Origin: Leptasterias polaris
Lineage: Eukaryota; Echinodermata; Asteroidea; Forcipulatida; Asteriidae
Length of the DNA stretch: 64,000 nt
Reading direction: 5' to 3'
Assembly: GCA_037783415.1 (NCBI GenBank)
Contig: JAZGTN010000003.1
Span: forward strand, 580,501 to 644,500
The notes beneath the pieces were generated by a model. The model was not told the origin of the DNA and made no database searches. It worked only from the letters and a program-made list of their open reading frames with translations. The position numbers and the translations under genes are program-made. Positions 35,573 to 47,500 of the stretch are shown piece by piece (the stretch's first letter is position 1; every line of letters starts with the position of its first letter).

Positions 35573-38500
35573 ATGAGCTCATTGAAAGGCAAAGTGGCCC
35601 TCATTACAGGTGAGTATTGGATGACAGTTCTCAATACCTTTTGGGTGCGCGGTAATGGAATAAAAAGAAAAATAAGTAAATAAATAAACTGTTGCATTGC
35701 ATTTGGCATTCAAATCAAAGTTATTATTTACTTTAAGTTCGCAGTTGATGAAACTTGAAAGTAAGCAGATTGTTTTTGGTCTACTACAATTAATATTTAA
35801 ATATTAGTTGTTACACTATTTTATTGAGTAAGCCATGCCATTTAGTTATTTATGTCGAAATATGTTCACCTCCTATTCCTAATGACTGGTGGTACTGTGG
35901 TATCATATGGACCTCCATCCATCCTGTCCTAGCCCCACTTTTGTTGCCAAGGCCAGTTAGCCCAACTCCTTTCTGGCAGTTGGCACTTTCCAGACTGATT
36001 TTCGGGGGTTGGAAAGAATGGGATACTTGCAGTAAAAAACTCAACATTCATAGTTTGTCTTTTAAAAATATTGTTCGGGGTGCCGACAAAATATTGACAA
36101 AATAGGGAGACGGCCAGCATTATAGGGCTAGACTAGATGGCTCAGTTGGTAGAGCACTAGTAGTAGTACGTAATTCCAGAGGTCACAGGTTCGAAATCCT
36201 GCTCAACTCAATTTGTTGTTGTTCAATTCAACCCTTAAAATTTACCCAGTTAGTTTCCTTTGTGACTTATAATAATATTTGTTCCTATTTTTGGAAAACG
36301 TTTTCTCTCCAGGGTCAAGCTCTGGTATTGGAGCTGAAACAGCGAGGTACTTCGCCTCGTTGGGATGCTATGTCTCCCTGACCGGACGCAGACAGAAGAA
36401 CCTTGAGAAAGTATCTGAGGAATGCCAACAGAATGGACTACCCAAGGACAAGGTAGTCTGGAAGAAATTCCATTGCCAAGTTCTCACTTTCAGCCAATAA
36501 ATAATTTCTGAAAGTAACAAAACTAACAAAAACAGTTTTGTTTTCTTTGGAAGAATCCTTGCATAGTTCCTCTAAGCTCTGATAATCATATCTCTTGCGG
36601 GGTCACGTCCCTGCAACTGTTGAGAGATCAAGGGTTACATTTTATCAGAGCTATAGGTTCCTCCATACTTCTTACGAGAATAAAACTCTATGATTGCATT
36701 TGCAGGTTTTCAAGTTCAGCTAGTTCAGTTTGTTTTACCGCAGTATCGAATATCAAACTTACACACTTTTTAATTGAAGAATAATTACAGATAGAAACTT
36801 TAAAATGTAACTGAAGTAAGCAATAAGAAGCAAAGCCGGTTAGGGTATGGTCCCCCTCATGTGTGTGCATTGAGCTGAGATGCATTTAAAAAAGTTAACG
36901 TACTGTAAAAGATACCCAGCTGTAAAAGGTCCCTTAGTGTTGAATCACCATGCTAGAAAGTAGGAGGGTTAAAAATGTGTCCTACATGTTAGAGAATGAT
37001 CCATATATTCCCCAACCTAAGATGTGTTGTCCACCATGGCGTGTGACTTTTCTTGGCCGAAACATGCTCAGGTAGAACACTTGTTAGTCATGGGTGCAGT
37101 AGGTGGGATTCAATGGATTTGTGCATGTTGTCTTAGATTCTTCTGACTGTGGCAGACCTGTGGAAAGAGGAAGATGTGAAGAGGATTGCTGACCGAACCT
37201 TGGAGCACTTTGGACAGGTGGATGTACTGGTGAGTAATTAAACCTTCAACCTTAAGATCAACCCTAATAACAACCAGTTTCACTTCCAAACTTACTATGC
37301 TTAAATAATTAATAGCATTGTGCCCGGGCAAACAACTGAATGAGAGACTTTAGAACACTTGGTGGCAGCAGACGTACTGGGTAAATTTACATTGTTCTGT
37401 GCACGTTCAGATTTCTGAAACCAAAGAGAATTATTTAACCTGATAAGTTAGCAGCCACCAAGCATCCCCACAAGTCTCCCATTGGAGGCTAGGGCCTGAT
37501 TTCATAAAGTTGTTTTTACATCAAATGGTGCTTAGCAAGTTTCTTTCCACTAAGCAAAAGCTGGGCTCCTGGAACCATTTACAAACAATATGAATTACAC
37601 GTTATCAGAATCATCAGAGCTTGAATCCGGTGCTGTTAACTGCTCGGCCATGGCACGCCTCATAGTATATGCACTTTATTATTTATTACCAGGTGAACAA
37701 TGCTGGCTTGGCATACCCTGCAGGAATAGAAAACTGTACCTTGGAGGAGTTTGACAAAACCTTTGATTTGAATGTCCGCGCACCACTACAGCTCACCCAT
37801 CTGTTAAGGCCTCACCTCATAAAGACAAAGGGTATGTTTAATACACCATTGAATGCAGTGTTCTCCCCAACCACAAGCTAGCGTTGATATGGGAGAACAG
37901 TGCACCGATACGCATTCTGAGGACCTCTTTTTTCATTTTAGCGTGCTTCAAAGGCAAAACATCAAAAATTTGGTTCAAAAATGCCTCAAAGTTTTGAACA
38001 ATCCTGGGGAGAAACCTGCTTTGTGTGTTTTGGGTTTTTTCCCCATTTATTAATTCTGGTTGTGTAGCCAAGGCCTCTCAGAAAAGCGAACTTAATCACT
38101 ATACGAGCCAAGAACCCAAAGGAGAGAAGACAATGAAAGAAGGTTCAGTTTTAGATGTGGGAGGAAAACCCCAGAGAATTATTCCAGGGAAAACCCACGC
38201 ACTCAGGGACTGAAAACCCAATCCACATAGTGCCCTCGTTGGTATTTGACCTAGGGTCCCAGAGGTAGAAGGCAAGGCAAGATACCACCACACCAACCTG
38301 ACCGACGTGTTTTGAATTAATAAGGATAGTACCGGGGTAGAGGTGATATATTTCTCAGGTTGATTGTACCAATTTTCTATTAGATGAACTTTCAAATATT
38401 GTTTTAAAATCAATATCAAAACAGAGTTAATTTGACAAGTGTTTCTGCTTCCAGGTGCTATTGTGAATGTTTCCAGTGTGAACGGTGTGATGTCTGTAAG

Positions 38501-40970
38501 TATGAACTGAAATACTATAAGATTACATTTGACAACTAAAACTTAAATGTACATTTTGTAACTTGAAAAAAATACTCAATGGGTCAGCCTAAAAACACGA
38601 TTTGAACAAATAGGTCGTAAAATGTGTCCTTTAAAACAAAATAGAACTTGGACAAAGATTAGTCTATTCAGTTATACCATACCTGATATGTGGTAGAGGG
38701 TGTCCCCCACCCCAAATGTTCCAATACTCTAGCACACTCTTCCCCTCTTGCACAGAAGCATCACCCTAAAATCCTCTGAAGAAGTTCTGAGATTTACAGA
38801 AAACAAGTTACATTAGGAGCGGGTGGTTGGGGGGCGGGGGATTATACCGTGCCTCATATTGAGCACCAAAAGTGTTTAGTGAGGTAAATTCTAGCCTATG
38901 ACTTGCTCCAGTATCAATTATTGAACTTTCAAAAAGAATTCATCCCCCCCAAACAAAAACAAAAAAACACCTCAAACAAAAAAACAAATAAACAAATTTG
39001 TTTTGCTGGGAGGAATTTCCTACCAGGGCCCAATTTAATAGAGCTGCTTTACACAAAAAGTAGCCAAGCAAAACAAAATTATGCTAACCAGAATACGGTT
39101 ACAAGCCAAACTACCATGTCACATGTACAATTTCTGAATAGCATCCTGCTCATTTGTGCTTAGAAAAAAAAAATCTGTTGAGCAATATTTTCTGCTTGGT
39201 TCACTGATTGTTTGATGTGATTTCATTTTTGAAATAATTTTGTTTTCCCTTCTTGACAGTTTCCATGGATTTTGACCTACTGCATGTCCAAGACTGCTTT
39301 GGACTCGCTCACATGCAACAGTGCACATGGTAAAAGAACCTCTACACATCAATTGAGAGTTTTAGATGTGCATTGCATGTGTGATTACATGAACGTGATA
39401 AGGTTGAGACACAAGAATATTTCACGTGCTTACGTTCGCGGAAAATATATGTATCTAAAACTCTCTAGTGTATTGCAAATTGTTTGTATTGCCACTTTGC
39501 ACAATTCATATTTCACAATGAAACACTTTGTACATCATTGATTTTTAGATAAGGAACAATTATTACTTGGTTCTTAGAGCACACATCCTAGCATGATCCT
39601 AGTGGCAAATTTAAAGACCTTTACAAACACTACCCCTGTTCATCAGGCATACTTGGATCTTTCCACAAACTTTCTCAACTCCCTGGGGAGCATACAACCC
39701 AAAGCTGCTTAAATTATCGCTAAAGGATTAATCCATTACAATATTGTCTCAGCCCTCTCAGGTTCCCATTGGATTAAGTGAAGCAGTTATGGTTTAGTGC
39801 TTTGCTCAAGATAACAAGTGTCATGAGTGGGAATCGAACCCAATGGACTAGACCATTCAGCCAAAACTTGAATTTTCTTTGACACAAAGTTGCATTAAAT
39901 ATACAAGCACATTTCTCATTTTGTTTGACACTCACAGATTTGGCCCCACATGGAGTACGTGTCAATTCTGTCAAGTGAGTAATTTCATAGTTTTGTTTCC
40001 CTTTTCCTTGATGACGTCTTAAAGCTCTGTAATTGTATACAAGTCGCAGCACTTCTAATTTATTTGCAAATACATTACAACCACTGCTTTTGTCATTATT
40101 GAAATAGTAAGAACGATTAAATAATCACAATGATCATCTTTTAATTGACAGCCCTGGGGTAATCATTACTGAGGTACACAGATCAGGTGGCATGTCTGAC
40201 GAACAATATGAAGCGGTAGGTATTACTTAAAAGTAGGGTCATAGATTGGTTGTTGGTGTAATGCTGATTTATAGGAAAAATGTTCAAGAAAGATTCAGGA
40301 AAAGTCACCTGTGAAAGTTTCTGCTAATCACGGTGTCTACTTGTTGAGAAAACAGCAACAAACTGTCACCGGATTTTCTCATCAAGACGTTGAACCGATC
40401 CATGATAAGCGAGGTTTCAAAGGGTACCAACCGCATCTCTGGCTGCAGCATTCACAAACAGACCATGGAAATTTGAATCTCCAAAACTCACCTTGTTTGG
40501 AGATTCAATATTTTAATCAACGGGGGCGTTTCAGACGAAACAATTTCGCAGGATGCTTACTACCATTACCATCTTCAGGGAGGCTTTTGGGTAGAAATTA
40601 CACAATTTGGGGGTCATTACCAAGGTATTACCCTCCTTAAAAGACATTCACTCAATTTTACTGTTTTACCCATACACCGATGTTTATGGGTAAAACCCGC
40701 AGTCTTAAATAGTGAGGACATTACCAATAGTAATAACAACTGCTTTTACAATACCTGCCATTGTCAATGTATTTTGAAAATTAATTTCACCGTTTTTCAC
40801 ACTAGTTTTTGGAGAAATGCACGCACACACATGCCATGGGCCGAGTAGGCACCGTGGATGAGGTGGCCAAGGTGATAGCATTCCTGGCATCCAGCGACTC
40901 GTCGTTTGTCACCGGAGAACTGGTCACTGTCGACGGTGGACGCCATCTCCTGACGACCATGACTGATTAA
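35573..40970 (+). CDS. Classical short-chain dehydrogenase/reductase, FabG-like, 9 exons, complete
   Basis: NAD(P)-dependent oxidoreductase with a Rossmann fold; substrate unknown. Exons 35573-35609, 36313-36452, 37137-37229, 37693-37831, 38455-38495, 39260-39329, 39938-39974, 40152-40215, 40806-40970 sum to 786 bp (261 residues plus stop) with every phase matching. Cofactor motif TGSSSGIG 12-19; NNAG 92-95; Asn117 in LNVRAP; catalytic Ser144, Tyr157 and Lys161 (YCMSK), i.e. a full N-S-Y-K tetrad with the usual 13-residue Ser-Tyr spacing; VNSVNPG near 182-188; C-terminal VTVDGGRH. The RRQKN after strand 2 ([10 protein letters not shown]) has basic residues that suggest NADPH preference (inference). 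It is closest in type to invertebrate proteins named 3-oxoacyl-[ACP] reductase FabG-like. ATG lies in CAACCATGAG, a good context. A terminal-inverted-repeat element ends about 110 bp upstream. Confidence 0.93.
36110..36235 (+). mobile_element. tRNA-derived SINE, family B, in SDR intron 1
   Basis: TAGATGGCTCAGTTGGTAGA (A-box) and AGGTTCGAAATCCTGC (B-box), then CTCAATTTGTTG. Not an intact tRNA, since the acceptor halves do not pair. Confidence 0.7.
38090..38300 (-). mobile_element. SINE-like repeat, family C, in SDR intron 4
   Basis: Minus strand reads GTCAGGTTGGTGTGGTGGTA, then a B-box-like GGTCAAATACC and the body GGGTTTTCAGTCCCTGAG with TGGGTTTTCC. Related copies are at 46.13-46.27 kb (plus) and near 15.45 kb. 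Confidence 0.55.
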
Positions 40971-41010
40971 GGAATGAGTGAGGCAGAAACCTTTGTCCAA
41001 CTGGGGACCA

Positions 41011-41181
41011 GGGCCCAATGTCATAGAGTTGTTTAAGCAGAAAATTGTGCCCAATAATTTTCTGCTATGCAAGAATTTACAGGAAACCAGTCACAGACAG
41101 TACATGTGGTATTTTGGCTGGTAACCTTATTCTGGTGAGCAAAAATGTTTTGAGCTGAAGCAACTCTATGAAATTGGGCCC
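41011..41181. mobile_element. MITE family 2 copy
   Basis: Starts GGGCCCAATGTCATAGAGTT and ends with GCAACTCTATGAAATTGGGC. It begins 40 bp after the SDR stop, so it would be within the 3' untranslated region. Confidence 0.85.
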
Positions 41182-43654
41182 AGTTTATAGATCAACTAAC
41201 CATAAATTTATGAGCTTAGTAAATGGATACTGTTAACCAGTCAAGATCAATTACATTTTTGGTTGTTTAGCTGGTAGCATCGTGTCTGTCCAAATATTGC
41301 CAAAGATTTATTTATATAACATTAATTGGCAGGAAGATATTCACCGCCGAAAAAATAATGTAATTGGAGTGATCCCAGCATTCAGATTTCAGAAATCAAA
41401 CTTGAGACCCAGGGATTCACACAACTAGCTTGCTTGACGCGTATTTATGTAAGAACTTGCATTTAGTTACAACTCTTTTATCAAAATACAAGTTATTTCA
41501 CTTTTAAAAAGTGCTAATTTGTTCACCACTTAAGTTAGAAGTTAGTTCTTGATTGACAATAATCAGTGAATAATTTCCTTTGTATAGCATAGCAAAATGT
41601 TTCACAAACTGTCTCAAAAATCTTAATTTCATCGGCTTAGGACTGTAAGGGCGTTAGAGCAGTTTGTACGGATTTCATGAAATAGGGTTTGCATATTATG
41701 GAGCTTCTGGTAGATTGGAGTTTATTGATCAAGAGTGGTCGTTAAATTCTTTTTTGGGGGTAAACAAGAAGCATTCAGTTTCTTAGAGAGAACAAAATTG
41801 TTTGTGGATTTTGATTAATTGTTTTCACCCAACGTTTGCTCATTCCGGATATGAAATTGCAATTAACGACCTTATAGCAGTGTGCACAAAACATGATTAC
41901 TATTATTCTATGCCAAATTGGTGGACGAAATTGTTCATTGGACTGCTACACTCTGTATTAGTTTTTTTAGTGCAACAGAGACTTGACGTCCAGGTGGGGC
42001 TAGGTAAGTAGTAAAACTACTACCGGTAGAAGGATTTCAATGAAGGTTAACTATTAGAGATACATAGTCATGTTTGTGGAGGATGTAATTATTTTGCTGT
42101 TTTAAGTTGAAACAAGTTTAATTGACTACTTACAATGGGCTTCCATTTTTCTAAAACTACGTTGGACAGCAGCGTGTCACTGTGTATAAAATATAGAAAT
42201 GGAACACAGAAAATGCACAGGGTCCAATTTCACGGCTCTGCTTACCGTGGTGCTCTGCGCTTTCGTCATCTTGTAAAGGCACCTCTATAAGCTTTAAGTG
42301 CAGAATTCTGCAGTAAGCAGAGCCATGAAATTGGGCCCATCAGATCCAGATAACTACACACACAGCACCAGGCCTGGAATTTCACAAAAGCTGTGGTCTT
42401 TGTGCCCATTCAAAAGTTTCCCATAGATTTTAAGATGTTCCATTGGAAGTGCCCTTTGCAGAATGAGAACAGCCTTGCCCTCTCAAAGATGAAATTTCAG
42501 GCCATCACCTTAGAAGTCCAAACTTGAAATGACACAGAGGCAATGGCCTCTGTTGTCTCCTTCACAAATTTTCTATAGACTTTAATATTTTATAATGGAA
42601 ACATCTTTTGAAAATAAAAATGGCCGCTCAAAGATGAAATTTCGGGCCTACAGCTCTCTCTGAGTTTTGTTTCTTTGGTATAAAATCAGGGTTTTTTATC
42701 TAGTAGCTTTTTCGTTCCCATTGCTTTAGCCAAATATGTCATAATGTAAAAGAGTATTGATTGTGTGCTTGTGAATGAGATGCAAAATGTTTTGGTGATA
42801 ACTTTTGTGTATTTGATTTGTGCAACACCCATTAGCGATGTTAGTATTATATTTATTGTTGAACAATTTGAAGAAATTTGTTGGTGTCGCTAACTATGCA
42901 AGTATCAGTAAATCAATCAATCAATTACATATCAATCTTGGGACCGTCATTGTGGTACCTCATCTAGTAGTAGTACCAATATTGCAATTGTTTTTTTGAT
43001 AAGTAACAAAATAAAATCTATTTTATTGACCCAATTCACCTGGACCCAATTTTATGGCACTGCTTATCGTAAGCAAAGAATCAACGCTTACGGAAAGCCT
43101 ATTTCACGGGTTAGCTTGGAATTTTTGCTTGTGCGCATGCGTACTCCACGTTACTAGGCATTCCTCGCTTACACAGCTAGCGCGAAAATTCGGCACTTGC
43201 ACAGTAAGCGTAATCGCAGAATTTGGCGGTATTAAAGCAGAGCCATGAAATTTGGCCCTGATGCCACCATCACATTAATCTTGGTTGCACCCTTTTGGGA
43301 GTCAATGTCTCCGTACATGTGTTTTATCGTTGAAGAATCCATGGTTGTACATTAAGGTGCGCATTTACACGCTTACCATGATCTCTACGGGCATTTTGAC
43401 TCCTGAAATGGCAAGTGTGACAGTGATGAAATGGGTAAATAATCTGAAATATGAAAGTAAAACTTAAAATAGTGAAGGCATATATAAGAAGTTTTTGGAG
43501 AGAACACGAAGCAAAGCTCACAAAATAAACCTTTTCGAACTGTAGTACATCAGGTTAAATTTTTGCTTGAAATTAAAGCTATAAGTACATTGATCACCCA
43601 GTACTTTATTTTTTAATTTTGTTTTAATGTGAAACTTTGTATACACTTAACTGT

Positions 43655-43745
43655 TTTTGAAGTTACTACAGTGGGATTTGAACTTGTAACCTCCAGATTA
43701 ACGTGCCGGCGCACTTCCAAATGAGCTATTTAGCCCTATTGTTAG
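43655..43745 (-). mobile_element. tRNA-derived SINE, family B
   Basis: Minus strand: GGGCTAAATAGCTCATTTGG and AGGTTACAAGTTCAAATCCC. Confidence 0.7.
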
Positions 43746-44562
43746 TGGTCTCTCTTTGTTCGGAGGTATTCAACCTGTAATAACTGCCGTATAGCCAGGG
43801 ATCACACTTAAGTTTACGGTACAACATGGGAAGCGGCAGTAGACCCTGTTTTATTTTTAAGTGTGTATTTTTTTTTCTAAAACTGTAGCTTAACAGTGGA
43901 CATATTTAATGATTCCCAAAACTGTATTCCTGTAAGAATATAATTCAAGAAATCCTGAATAAATTATACTTTCACACAAAAGCCTTGAGCAAGTTTGTCT
44001 ACATTATTTTGACAATAATCACTTATTTTATTAGTTGCGCCCCCCCCCCCCCCACGGAGCATCATCACTTTTAAGAAAATGGCATTTTATCTTCATATTC
44101 CAACAAGAAAATATTTTTTAGGTGAAGAAAGTAAACCGTGAATTTATTACAAAAATATTATTAGCAAATTACATGATAGAATACAATCAGGTTAGAAAGT
44201 GGTGCTAAAAATAGTTAAGTGTCATTAAAAAGAATTGGTACCTGAAAAAAAAAATTAGGACAGAGAGAACAAATATAGGTTAGATATGTGCTATACAACC
44301 TTGTTCTTTTCAAACAGTCTGAAACAAAATGTGCACTGTATGTCAAATAACAGAAGATCCACATTAAAAAGTCTACATTTGACGGGAATTCCAATTAATC
44401 GTCAATAAAGAACGGTCTAAAATTAGTTAGTTTTTTGACATGTGGTTTGCATAAAAAAATTGTTATTGCACGAATTTCACCTCATCACTTGTAGTGAGAG
44501 AATCAATCTCTTTATCCCTTTATTTCAAATTTTTTTTTTCCAAGGCTCAACCATTAATTTGT

Positions 44563-47500
44563 CTAGAGTTGTACTGGTCCCTTCAGGAGTAGAGCCGTCA
44601 CAATGGCACCCAGTGCAAAGTCTACCGCGGGCTTCTTCAGCATGGCAATCAAAGTCCCGGAGAGACCAGTACGGCAACTCTCATCTGACCCCGGCATTCC
44701 CGCCTGCCCCGATTCAGACGTCTCATCTACATCATCTAGGTCGTCTTCAAGGACGTCTTTAAGATGCTGCTCTCCGCTGCTCATCTCCTCTGTGTCGCTG
44801 CATCTTCGGGGTAAGATACCCACACTGAGCAGGCCGTACTGATGATGAGAGGGAGCCGTCAGGTCCAACAGACCCCCTGAGAGAGTCCTTGGCATCTGGG
44901 ACTTGGAGCATGGCGAGGACCTCAAAGTCTCCACTCCTGAAAGTCTGTCTCTGCATTCCATGAACACCTTGAACAAAAAATGATATTGACCCATAAAGCA
45001 TCGATTTCTAAAGCTTCCTTGTGTTTTGTCACATTCTCTTTGTTGAATTTCAACCCTTGACCAGTGCCCAATTTCATAGAGCTGCTTAAAGGGCGGGTAC
45101 ACCTTTGATAACTACTCCAAAAATTAATGACCATAAAAACTTACTTGGTAAAAGAGCACTGGAAAGCTGATGATATTATTATGATCCCCTTTAAAGTTAT
45201 GTAGTTTTCAAGAAAGAGGTCATTTTTACACAAACAAATTTGAGAAAGGCTTCAGGCATGAAGCCTTTCTCGGGCATCTAATAAGAGCACAATTCTATGC
45301 AACAAGGTTGTGTGTTTTTGATTACCAATTGGGCTCCAATTTTCACAGGTTTGTTATTTTATGCATATGTTGGGATTCACCAAGTGAGGATACTGGTCTT
45401 GGACATTCACTAAAAGTATACCCTGCCTTCAAGCACAAAAAGCAGCTAAGCAAACAAATTATGCTTGCCACAATAAGGTTACCAGCCAAAATACCATGTC
45501 ACTTGTACAAAATGTACCTAGTCAGTAAGTCAGTTTCCCTTGTGGTTTACTGCTTGATTTTTGAAATAAAAAAGTTGCACCTCCTTATGGTGATCCCCTG
45601 GCTGCCACTTCCCAGGTTGTATTGTAAACTTGGGTGTGAGCTCTGGCTACATAGCAGTTAATGCTTGCATGGCTTCTAACTGGCACTCCCGAACAAAGAT
45701 ATTGACAAAAGGGAGACCAAAAACATAGGGCTAGATAGCTCAGTTGGTAGAGTGCCTGCATACGGCTATAACATCATGAAATTTGTTGGGAAAAACCATC
45801 TTCAGGTTTTATCCACTGACCTCATCACTTGAGGAGCTATCATCAAATGGAGATAAGCTGCCATCATGCTGTGTTACAGACGCCTTGCTAGTCTCTCCTT
45901 CAAGCAGTGAACCATCATCACTTTGTCCCAACAGCAACCCCTGCTTAGCCTCCAGCTCCAGTTGTTCCCTCATCTGTTGGCGCCTGATGCAGAATTCCAG
46001 CATGGCTTGCTGTATGACTCGAGCAGCATCATTCATAACCACTAGGCACTCCCGAACTTTCCAGCCACGATAAGCTTAAAACCAAAAGTTGGGGGGAAAA
46101 AAGTAAGTTGTATTTCATGGGGCATTTAGCGTGGCTTGGTGGTTTCTTCACTGCCTTTCACCTCTGTGAACTTCAGTTCAAATCCTAGACCGGAGCCTTG
46201 CATGTGGATTTGGTTTTCAGTCCCTACCCGGCTGCATGGGTTTTCCATAATTGGGGTTTTCCTCCCACATCTAAAAATTACAAGATGCTATATAAACAAG
46301 TCTTCAAATGAAAAACAGCTCTGTTTATTCTGTTGTAAAACAAATAATGAGGGCTTTTGATATGCCCCGAGTGTGTGATAAAGCTCCATACATTAGAATC
46401 CAGTATCTTATTATAAAAGGAACTGTTTTTTACAAATCTAATCCAAGCCCAGCCATTTTGTTGCTGAGGTAAGGTTACCATCAAGTTAAAGATTCTTGAG
46501 AATGTGGGAGATCTCTTGCCAAAGACCTTTTTAGCGTTAATTAATTAAAGGAGTCACCCAAAGCCAGAAACTTTGCCTTGCCCTTGCAACACCTGAAGTA
46601 CATACCTGCTTGAATTAAAATTGCTGCTTTGAGTTGACAATCTCTCTGTCGCTTTAGATATCTTCTCCACCATCGCTGGATGCATGTCGCGACCTCCGCC
46701 ATCGCTACTGCCCTCTGACCTTCCAACTCTTCAAGCTAATGTATTGAAGAAGAAAAACAGAGAGGCATGTACATGTTGAGAGTTAACTCATTCATGTGGT
46801 GTTGGATGGGACAAAATGTAAGCAGAGCAGCTAACATTTTTTTTGCCAATCTGAGAGGTATTTAGAATTACATTCAGCATAATAGACTGTGCAAGTCTCA
46901 CCAGATTCAAACAACTATGGTCCCATGTACATCGCTTCAATGCGTGAAGGAAACAAACTTGTGCACTTTACTGTGTCCCATGTTCCAACACGCGCAAGAC
47001 TTGCACAGTCTATAGGCAATCAGTTTCCATAATAGGGGAGATTTCCAAATTTGTTCATCCGAGCACGGAAAGGTTGGTTTATTTTCAGGGAACTTTCTGC
47101 AGACTCAGGGAGAGTTGGCTGCTCTGTGTAAGCGTGCCATTTGTTTAATAATGTTTGCTGTTTGCACTGTACTCCAGAACAATGGCTTTTGACCAGCGGT
47201 GATTGATATCAAACACACAAAATACAGCAACCTGGGAGTCTTGTTAAACCTAGCATTAGTTTTTTAGGTCATATATTAGAGAGGTTTCGCAAGGCTACGG
47301 ATACAGATACGGATACGGATACGTCGACACTTTGTGTGTTCACGTGACGCGTAACCGTGGCTTCCGTGCGCGTTGACAACAGATACGGGAGCTCATACAT
47401 GTACGTTAAAAACAGATACCGTTTTGCTGATTTTAGTTGTATTTTTGCCCTAAATTACAAACATTTTCCCCGGTATTGCTTTTAAAGATGTCATTCGTGA

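Larger units (their letters stand above)
40971..44562. other. Convergent intergenic region between SDR and MYO19
   Basis: Stops of the two genes face each other. Contains MITE family 2 copies (41011-41181, 42221-42338, 43042-43258), a small foldback with ends GGCCTGGAATTTCA / TGAAATTTCAGGCC (42371-42502), a family-B SINE on the minus strand (43655-43745) and a 14-base C run (44040-44053). No further gene recognised. Confidence 0.65.
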
